This document shows, one piece after another, positions 42,995-49,044 of a stretch of 49,044 nucleotides of DNA. Each line of letters begins with the position of its first letter. Position 1 is the first letter of the stretch. The notes below the pieces were generated by a model. It searched no databases. It was given only the letters and a program-made list of their open reading frames with translations, and was not told where the DNA came from. The translations under genes and the position numbers were made by a program. Where the stretch lies: NCBI GenBank assembly GCA_934153675.1, contig CAKPFG010000008.1:1-49044 (forward strand), in the 5' to 3' direction. The DNA comes from an uncultured Bacilli bacterium. Its GTDB lineage: Bacteria; Bacillota_I; Bacilli_A; RF39; UBA660.

Positions 42995-43540
42995 ATGACA
43001 AAAAAAGAACAAATTATAAGTACTGCTCGTGACTTATTTCAGAATTATGGTTATAGTAAAGTATCAATGGATGAGATAGCTGAATGTTCTAATGTTACTA
43101 AAAAAACTATATATTCATATTTTAAAGATAAGAATGAGTTATTTAGTTATTTTATCAAAGAAGATTTAACCAACATGAAAAAAGAACTTGATAGTGATTT
43201 AAAAAAATTAGATCCTATTACTGTAATATCTAAAAATATTTATAAAATGCTTAGATTTAAAAAAGATAGCTTATTGTGTTCTAGACTAAAAAGCGATATA
43301 AAAAAACAAAAGGCCGAAGAATTTCTTAAAGCTTATGATGATGAGATACTGAATTATATTGAGTTAAGAATTAATGAATGGATTAAAAATAAGATAATAA
43401 AATCTTGTGATGTTCATTTAGTTTCTTTCATTATTTATAAAGCCTATGTTGCATTATTAGTTGAATATGATGAGGATATAGATGAGAAAAAAATTACAAA
43501 AGAAATAACATTAATTTTAAAGGATGGATTATTTAATTAA
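42995..43540 (+). CDS. TetR/AcrR-family transcriptional regulator
   Basis: The N-terminal helix-turn-helix domain is typical: KKEQIISTARDLFQNYGYSKVSMDEIAECSNV, then TKKTIYSYFKDKNELF. The rest of the 181 residues is a helical ligand-binding and dimerisation domain. It probably represses its own operon through the GTATAC repeat just upstream and responds to a compound exported by the neighbouring YhgE/Pip protein. GAAGGTGA precedes the ATG; the next gene starts 12 bases after the stop codon. Confidence 0.9.
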   Translation: MTKKEQIISTARDLFQNYGYSKVSMDEIAECSNVTKKTIYSYFKDKNELFSYFIKEDLTNMKKELDSDLKKLDPITVISKNIYKMLRFKKDSLLCSRLKSDIKKQKAEEFLKAYDDEILNYIELRINEWIKNKIIKSCDVHLVSFIIYKAYVALLVEYDEDIDEKKITKEITLILKDGLFN

Positions 43541-43552
43541 GGGGGAGATTTT

Positions 43553-45496
43553 ATGAAGAGAAAATATTTTAAATATGTTGTTTTGATAGCTGTATTATTT
43601 ATTCCGTTTATATATGGATTTTTCTATTTAAAGGCTTATTGGAATCCATATGGCAGTGGTAATATTGATAATATACCTGTTGCAGTTGTTAATGATGATA
43701 AAGGTGATAAAGGATCAGAATTGGTGACTAGTATTAAAAAAAGTAAAAAACTAAAAATTAATGTAGTAGATAATGATGAAGCTATAAATGGACTTTCTGT
43801 AGGTAAGTATTATGCATTAATTAAAATACCATCTGATTTTACTAATAGTATGTTAAGTGCCTCAACAAGTAACAAGCGTCATGCTACAATTACTTATTCA
43901 TCAAATCAAAAATCTAATTATTTGGCTAGTCAAATTATTAATAATGTTGTAAATGTAGTAGAAAAAAATTTGGATAATTCTGTTGATTCACAGATAGTAT
44001 CTAAATTGAGTAATACCTTAAATACGGTTCCAAAACAATTAGAAACAATATCAAATGGTTTTACAACTATTATAGATGGTACTAATAAATTGGAGAATGG
44101 TTCAAATGAATTAGTTAATGGTTCTAAAAAAATAAAAAGTGGAATTAGTCAAGCTTATGATGGTAGTATGATTATTGCTGGTAAGGTTAATAATTCTATT
44201 TTAAGTTTAAAAAATGATACTAGTGATGCGATTGATGCGAATACATTGAATTCAATAAAAGCTCAAGCAAAAAGTAGTGTAGATAATTTATTTACAAATG
44301 ATTATAAAAATATAATTGGAATTCAGGCTGTGAATCAATTAAAAACAACGTATCAACAAAGTATGAAAAAAATAGAATCTGGTTTATTTAATTATGGAAT
44401 AACTGATGTACAATCATATTGTACGCAATCAGATATAAATCCTAACTTTACCAGTTACTGTAATTCATATGTTGGATTGTTAACTTTATATAATCAATTA
44501 AATGACAATAATAGTGTTTTGTATAAATCAATAGTAAGTGTATCTAGTGCTTCTTCATATGAAGCTGCGGTGCAAACATCAAGTACGGTGAGTGAAAAAG
44601 TAGCAAAAGAAGTTGCAACTAATGCTAAAAAACAAGCTACTGAAAAAACAATATCATCATTAACGCAGTTATCTGAAGGTTTAAATTCTTTAACTTTAGG
44701 TCTTGCTAAATTAGATAGTGGATCAAGTGGTTTATATAGTGGTACTACTACTTTAAATACTGGTATTAATCAATTAAATATGGGTATTAAAAATTCTAAA
44801 ATAGAACTTGATAATAAAATATCTTCTAGTGGTGAAGAGTTGCAATCTTTAAATGGAATAGATGATTATAGTAGTAATCCCGTTAATGTTGAAACAACTC
44901 CATCAAATGAAATTTCAAGTTATGGTACCGCCTTTGCACCACTTTTCATATCTATAGCATTATGGGTAGGATGTTTAATGGCAATAATTGTTTTATATTA
45001 TGATAAAGAATCAAGATTTGGAATTCTTGGTATAGATAGTAAGAAATATGTAAAAAGAACGCTTCTATATCATTTTATAGCTAGTTTATCTGCTATAATT
45101 CTTGGAATATTATTAATGTTGTTACTAGATTTTAATATTACAAATGTATTTTTATATTTTATAACTCTTATTTTAGTTGCAAATTTATTTATGGCTATTA
45201 TATCATTTTTAGTATTTAGATTTGCTGATATTGGTAAATTTTTAGCTTTAATTATTTTAGTATTACAACTTGCAGCTTCAGGTGGAACATTCCCAATAGA
45301 AACTGTTACAAAAGGTTTTAGATGGATGCATAATTTTTTACCTATGACTTATACAATAAGGTTAATTAGGGAATCGCTTGTAACAATTGAAAAAAGTTTA
45401 CTTAGTAAAAATATGATTATTGTAATTATCATTTTCTTAGTTTTCTTTATCATTAATTTAATAATTGATATTTATAAAGAAAAAAAGAATGCGTAA
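43553..45496 (+). CDS. YhgE/Pip-type membrane protein
   Basis: The 647-aa protein has an N-terminal helix (YVVLIAVLFIPFIYGFFYLK), the YhgE/Pip start pattern AYWNPYGSGNIDNIPVAVVNDDKG, and a long extracellular region with LSNGFTTIIDGTNKLENGSNEL-like heptads. Five or six C-terminal helices of ABC-2 membrane type follow (from about residue 460, SYGTAFAPLFISIALWVG), then GGTFPIETVTKGFRWMHNFLPMTY. Relatives are phage receptors (Pip) or export-linked proteins, often controlled by a TetR gene next door, as here. GGGGGAG precedes the ATG. Confidence 0.88.
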   Translation: MKRKYFKYVVLIAVLFIPFIYGFFYLKAYWNPYGSGNIDNIPVAVVNDDKGDKGSELVTSIKKSKKLKINVVDNDEAINGLSVGKYYALIKIPSDFTNSMLSASTSNKRHATITYSSNQKSNYLASQIINNVVNVVEKNLDNSVDSQIVSKLSNTLNTVPKQLETISNGFTTIIDGTNKLENGSNELVNGSKKIKSGISQAYDGSMIIAGKVNNSILSLKNDTSDAIDANTLNSIKAQAKSSVDNLFTNDYKNIIGIQAVNQLKTTYQQSMKKIESGLFNYGITDVQSYCTQSDINPNFTSYCNSYVGLLTLYNQLNDNNSVLYKSIVSVSSASSYEAAVQTSSTVSEKVAKEVATNAKKQATEKTISSLTQLSEGLNSLTLGLAKLDSGSSGLYSGTTTLNTGINQLNMGIKNSKIELDNKISSSGEELQSLNGIDDYSSNPVNVETTPSNEISSYGTAFAPLFISIALWVGCLMAIIVLYYDKESRFGILGIDSKKYVKRTLLYHFIASLSAIILGILLMLLLDFNITNVFLYFITLILVANLFMAIISFLVFRFADIGKFLALIILVLQLAASGGTFPIETVTKGFRWMHNFLPMTYTIRLIRESLVTIEKSLLSKNMIIVIIIFLVFFIINLIIDIYKEKKNA

Positions 45497-45507
45497 ATAA
45501 TATGTAA

Positions 45508-45567
45508 AACTATTAAAAAATTTTTAATAGTTCCAGAGTGTTGATAAAGTCAATGCTCTTTTTTTTA
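45508..45567 (+). terminator. Two hairpins after the YhgE gene
   Basis: The first (45508-45532) is AACTATTAAAA/TTTTAATAGTT. The second (45535-45559) is AGAGTGTTGA/TCAATGCTCT with two G-T pairs and a T run, so the second is the actual terminator. Confidence 0.75.
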
Positions 45568-45923
45568 TTGCTCACATGACATTGTTAGTTTTGTCAATAA
45601 TGAATTTTTATGATATCTATTAATAGTAAAGATTATATAAGAAAAGATAATGATCATTAATTATTTTGTCTTTTAATATGTTTTGATCAGTAAAATTTAT
45701 AAATTAAATTTTTAACGAATGATAATGGCTTATCTGGTGTTAATTTACTCTTATGAAAAACAGATTCAGATAATTTTGTAAATGATGCTAAATTAATAAA
45801 TTCTAATACTTCAGGTAATTTTTAAATTATGTTTTTATTAATAATGTTTTCTTTTATTATACTAATTGGTATTAAACTAAAAAATAATTAATTTAAAAAA
45901 ACATATAATTTAGTGGTGATTAT
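45568..45923 (+). other. Gene-free stretch with a surface-protein remnant
   Basis: From about 45715 to 45891 broken frames read NDNGLSGVNLL, then SDNFVNDAKLINSNTSGNF and, after a stop, IMFLLIMFSFIILIGIKLKNN. That is the shape of the tail of a cell-surface protein: a Ser/Asn linker, a membrane helix and a basic end. No start or ribosome binding site remains. The rest of the gap is AT-rich and empty. Confidence 0.4.
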
Positions 45924-46832
45924 ATGTTTTTTCGTGACATTCATAAAAGAACTAAATTAATATTAATTTTAATAGTTTGTTTGTTTTTAGTAATTATTTT
46001 AAAAGTATTTTATATTCAGGTGATTAGTTATAATAAATTGAATAGTAAGGCAAGAGGTGTATGGAGCCGTAATTTACCATTGGAAGCAAATAGAGGAGAT
46101 ATTTATGATATTAATGGCAAAACATTAGCTTCTAATATTACAACAACTTCATTAGTTTTAATTCCAAATCAAATAAGTGATAAGAAAAAAACAGCTTCAG
46201 CTTTGGCTAGAATATTAAATGTTAGTTATGATAAAATGTATGCACATGTTAGTAAAAAAACTTCAATAGAAAGAGTGCATCCAGAAGGAAGAAGATTATC
46301 ATATGATATTGCTGATAAAATAAATAGTCTAAAATTAAGTGGGGTATATTTAGTAAAAGAAGCTAAAAGATATTATCCTTATTCAACTTTTATGTCTCAT
46401 ACTTTAGGATATGTTGGAATAGATAATCAAGGCCTTGGGGGATTAGAATTAACTTATAATAAATATTTAACAGGAAGTAATGGTGCTATTAAATATTATA
46501 GTGATGCTAAGGGGAAAACTTTATCTATGTCTCAGGTTTATGAAAAACCACAGAGTGGTATGAATATGACATTGACTGTTAATCTTGATATTCAAAAAGC
46601 TCTAGAAAGAGAACTTGATAATGCAGTAAGTATGTATTCACCAGATCATGCAATAGGTATAGTAATGAATCCAAATAATGGTGAGATACTAGCTCTATCT
46701 GCTAGGCCTAATTTTGATTCCAATAATTACAGTAAATATAAAACAGAGGAGATAAATCGTAATTTACCAGTATGGATGACATATGAACCAGGATCTACAT
46801 TTAATATTGTTCCACCCGAAGGCGATATCTAA
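45924..46832 (+). pseudogene. Class B penicillin-binding protein truncated at its active site (SpoVD/FtsI-like)
   Basis: The frame starts like SpoVD/PBP2b proteins: a membrane helix at residues 12-33, ANRGDIYDINGKTLASNI, then the dimerisation domain (RYYPYSTFMSHTLGYVGIDNQGLGGLELTYN) and NGEILALSARPNFD. It then reaches the catalytic motif, which should read GSTFK but reads YEPGSTFNIVPPEGDI followed by a stop. The catalytic Ser is there, the Lys is not, and the whole transpeptidase domain (about 300 residues) is missing. The changed sequence around 46800-46832 suggests a deletion or recombination junction. GGTGATTAT precedes the ATG. Confidence 0.75.
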
Positions 46833-46914
46833 GTAGTAATACTTAAAATTTTTTTAAAGTTTAAATAAGCATTAAACTATATGATATAATAACGATGAAA
46901 GGTGATTTAACTTT

Positions 46915-47508
46915 ATGAAAGAAAAAAGAAAAATTTTTTTAAGTTTTCGTCCAGAGTTTTTTAGACCTATTTTATATAATATAAAAAAATATGAGTATCG
47001 AAAAAGATTTTGTGATGAGCCGGTATGTGCTTATTTATATTTAAGTTCGCCAGTAAAAAAAGTTATTGGTATTATGGAACTAGGTAAAGCACTGCATATG
47101 GATGAAATTGTTTCAAATTATGACAAAAAATCAGATGTATATGCGAGAATTACTAAATGTCTTGAGGATGGAGAGAAATTTGCTATTCCTATAGAGAGTT
47201 TTCAATTATTTAAAAAGCCAGTAAAAATAGAAGAAATAAAGGAAATAAAAAATGATTTTTCGCCGCCACAGTGTTATCTTAATTTAGAAAATTATAAAAA
47301 TGTTTTAGAGTTTTTAGAAAACAGACCAAAGTTTGATATTGAGTTTTATAATAAGCACGATGTTGTTTATGAAAACAATTTGGCAATGTCTTGTAAAGAA
47401 ATGGAATTTACTGATGAATTTATTTTAAAAGATAAAAAGTATTTAAGTGATAAAAAATATGATATCGTTGAATGTGGCTATATAAATAAAAAGAAGGGGG
47501 AAAAATGA
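46915..47508 (+). CDS. ASCH/PUA-like domain protein
   Basis: The 197-aa protein opens with an ASCH-type beta-barrel: FLSFRPEFFRPILYNIKKYEYRKRF, then AYLYLSSPVKKVIGIMELG. Such domains bind RNA or modified nucleotides. The second half (residues 90-197) has FSPPQCYLNLENY and a charged tail with no family I recognise. AAAGGTGAT precedes the ATG, and a TATAAT box lies at 46885-46890. Its stop overlaps the start of the next gene in an ATGA arrangement, so the two proteins probably work together. Confidence 0.75.
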   Translation: MKEKRKIFLSFRPEFFRPILYNIKKYEYRKRFCDEPVCAYLYLSSPVKKVIGIMELGKALHMDEIVSNYDKKSDVYARITKCLEDGEKFAIPIESFQLFKKPVKIEEIKEIKNDFSPPQCYLNLENYKNVLEFLENRPKFDIEFYNKHDVVYENNLAMSCKEMEFTDEFILKDKKYLSDKKYDIVECGYINKKKGEK

Positions 47509-48609
47509 ATATGAAAAATGTATATTATCCATTAGCAGGAATGAATTATGTAATAGATGATTTAGCCCAAATACTAGAAAATAAAATGGATGGAAAAAAA
47601 GAAATTGTTCTTTGGTTATCTGCTCAGGTTAATTGTTATCCGCATATTGGAACATTGACTAATTTTATGTCAGCTTTTGCCTTAGCTAAACATCTAAAAC
47701 AGTATTATAATAAACCAGTAAAAATAATTGTTGAACTGTTAGAAAGTGTTACTGGCGAAGAAGCCACCATAGATGGTAATAAATATTATAAAAATTTAGA
47801 TTCAGTTAAAACTGAAAGTGGAAAAACTATTAAAGAAAAGTATTTACCTTATTTTAAGGATATATTGGATAAATTAAAAAAACTAGATAATATTGAATAT
47901 GAAATTTTATTCTTTTACGATTATCAAAAAAATCCATTAGTAAAGAAATCATTAATAAAAGTTATTAATAATTATGAATTGCTTAGATATACATTGGATC
48001 CAAAAAATGGTGAAATTCGTTTAAGATTTCCTTGTCCTAAATGTGGATTAACAGAAAAACATATTCATAATACAAAAATTAAAATTGTTACTAAAGATAA
48101 ATTATCTGCTGAATCATTTTGCCCAAAGCATGGAATATATTTATCTGAAATAAGTGAAAATAGTATTGATAAATTTGACGAATGTTCCACTAAGATATTT
48201 GGTTAAAATATTATTTTTGATGGAAACAGATAGATTAAATGACACTTTAAGTGTCATTGTTGATGGCGGTGATTGGTCTGGAATGTGGCCTCTTCGTGTA
48301 TATATGGAACCATTATTAAAAATGAATATTACAACAGTCCCTAGTATAATTTATACTCCAACAATTTTAGATTGGTCTGGAAGTAAATTATCAAAAAGAA
48401 TGTATGTTGGAAATAGTGCTTATAGAGAATATTTAAAAGAAGGATTAATAAATTATTCAAAGTTTTATAATCAATATGGTGAAGTTGGCTTTACTAGATT
48501 ATATAACGAAATTAATAAATGGATATTAGAACCAAAAAAATTTATAAGAGATTATACAATTGAATATATTGATGCAATATTAAAAGATGAAAAAATTAAT
48601 TTTATATAA
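47505..48609 (+). pseudogene. Class I aminoacyl-tRNA synthetase-like gene with a frameshift
   Basis: The first part (47505-48206) holds a HIGH-like motif (NCYPHIGTLTNFMSAFALAKHL) and a zinc-type CPKCG...CPKHG pair. The second part continues in another frame from about 48175 to 48609 (METDRLNDTLSVIVDGGDWSGMW) with the KMSKS-like SGSKLSKRM. Joined near 48175-48185 by skipping one base, they form a catalytic core of about 365 residues. Layout and motifs resemble a class I synthetase (perhaps lysyl-type), but no anticodon-binding domain is present. The frameshift may be real decay, a programmed shift or a sequence error. It overlaps the ASCH gene by four bases. Confidence 0.65.
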
Positions 48610-48661
48610 AAAATTTCTAATTATGTCAAAAAGGTAATAATAAAACAATTTATAAAATACA

Positions 48662-48686
48662 CTTCCAGTAGTGGAGGTGTTTTTAA
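48662..48686 (+). terminator. Hairpin after the synthetase-like gene
   Basis: ACACTTCCA, short loop, TGGAGGTGT (one G-T pair), then TTTTTAA. Its right arm holds GGAGGTG, which also serves as the ribosome binding site of the following small ORF. Confidence 0.6.
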
Positions 48687-48845
48687 TTGTATAAAACTCC
48701 GAAAATAACAATCCTTGAATATGAACTGATAATAAATAAAAAATTATATGATCAAGGTGTAATTACTGAGCAACAGTATGATGAAGTTTGTAAAATTATT
48801 TATGAGAAAATTAATCGTTGTAGTAAGGAGGTAAAAAGTTTTTAA
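48687..48845 (+). CDS. Small SHOCT-like protein next to the recombinase gene
   Basis: TTG start, preceded by GGAGGTG. The 52-aa product contains LIINKKLYDQGVITEQQYDEVCKII, the SHOCT-like pattern of a short helix, Gly turn, LITExxY and second helix. Small genes of this kind often precede large serine recombinase genes in mobile elements of gut Firmicutes (from memory). It ends 11 bases before the recombinase start. Confidence 0.6.
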   Translation: MYKTPKITILEYELIINKKLYDQGVITEQQYDEVCKIIYEKINRCSKEVKSF

Positions 48846-48856
48846 GGAGGTAGATT

Positions 48857-49044
48857 ATGAGATTCTATAAAGTCAGAGAAGAAATCTTAAAAGGCAAAAA
48901 CATTGCCGAACTACCTTTAAGGGTTACTTTTTACGCCCGCGTTTCTACTGAAACTGATGAACAATTAAACTCTTTAGATAATCAAATATCTTTTTTTGAA
49001 AATTTTATAAAGTCAAATAAAAATTGGACTTATGTTAATGGTTA
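48857..49044 (+). CDS. Large serine recombinase (3' partial)
   Basis: AAGGAGG and ATG open a frame that runs off the right edge. The first 62 residues include LRVTFYARVSTETDEQLNSL, where Ser in ARVST is the resolvase-family nucleophile, followed by DNQISFFENFIKSNKNW. Large serine recombinases integrate and excise conjugative elements and prophages. The somewhat higher GC and codons such as GCC and CGC differ from the surroundings, which fits a mobile element beginning here. Confidence 0.85.
   Translation, partial: MRFYKVREEILKGKNIAELPLRVTFYARVSTETDEQLNSLDNQISFFENFIKSNKNWTYVNG

Noticed and set aside
48154..48609. A separate gene starting at 48154
   Set aside because: Its first residues overlap the upstream frame and lack a ribosome binding site; its content completes the synthetase-like protein, so a frameshift explains it better.
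1..49044. Use of genetic code 4 (TGA as Trp), suggested by the AT-rich composition
   Set aside because: Several real genes end in TGA (for example at 3291, 31724 and 47508) and conserved Trp positions are TGG, so the standard code applies.
1..49044. CRISPR array or cas genes
   Set aside because: No series of regularly spaced direct repeats and no Cas-like protein was seen.
1..49044. Template repeat or reverse transcriptase matching the variable region at 415-505
   Set aside because: I found no second copy of its constant end and no reverse-transcriptase motif in any predicted protein of this window.

Overview
The window comes from a very AT-rich, low-GC Gram-positive bacterium (Bacillota) that uses the standard code: real genes end in TGA as well as TAA and TAG, and Trp is TGG. 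Three sporulation genes (GerM-like, GerE-like, SpoIIIAH-like) point to a spore former. The compact genes, 8-10 bp AT-rich terminators and surface proteins of gut-Firmicute type suggest an uncultivated intestinal lineage. The lineage is inferred from style, not from a marker alignment.

Layout. 1-530: the 3' end of a surface protein whose C-terminus looks like the variable region of a diversity-generating retroelement. 577-4285: a glutamine-amidotransferase-like protein, MurF, a membrane protein and an amidoligase-like protein, possibly one cell-envelope modification cluster. 4777-7755: tgt, a metallophosphoesterase and two small membrane proteins. 7839-12247: parE-parC. 12540-16195: a C39-peptidase-like protein lacking its Cys, an SGNH hydrolase, a lipid kinase, and a ComEC-type beta-lactamase-fold protein followed by DUF3006. 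16301-18294: a small segment (a 45-codon ORF, a GNAT gene and a KilA-N gene with a nonsense codon) bounded by a 15-bp repeat at the 3' end of a tRNA-Thr gene. 18288-18474: tRNA-Thr and tRNA-Arg. 18511-20331: the sporulation cluster, on the minus strand.

20517-25584: topA, two coiled-coil proteins and a Xer recombinase. 25659-29551: ppdK and galE. 29552-30590: a decayed region with a perfect 19-bp hairpin. 30596-34392: a PfkB kinase, an Smr protein, a membrane-anchored repeat protein, an unknown protein and an HExxH protein. 34435-35954: tRNA-Lys, gmk and a CPBP protease. 36084-40302: the rimP-nusA-ylxR-infB operon, with a one-domain RimP and a deaminase gene where ylxQ usually sits. 40359-41388: a shattered pilin/BspA-like pseudogene. 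41399-45496: pyk, then a TetR regulator with its YhgE/Pip membrane protein. 45715-48609: remnants and disrupted genes (a surface-protein tail, a PBP cut off at its active site, and an ASCH gene with a frameshifted class I synthetase-like gene). 48687-49044: a small SHOCT-like ORF and the start of a large serine recombinase, probably the edge of a mobile element.

The core genes look intact and ordinary. The points of interest are the hypervariable surface protein at the left edge, the amidoligase/MurF cluster, the altered catalytic residues (C39-like, deaminase, PBP), and the concentration of pseudogenes in surface or mobile functions.
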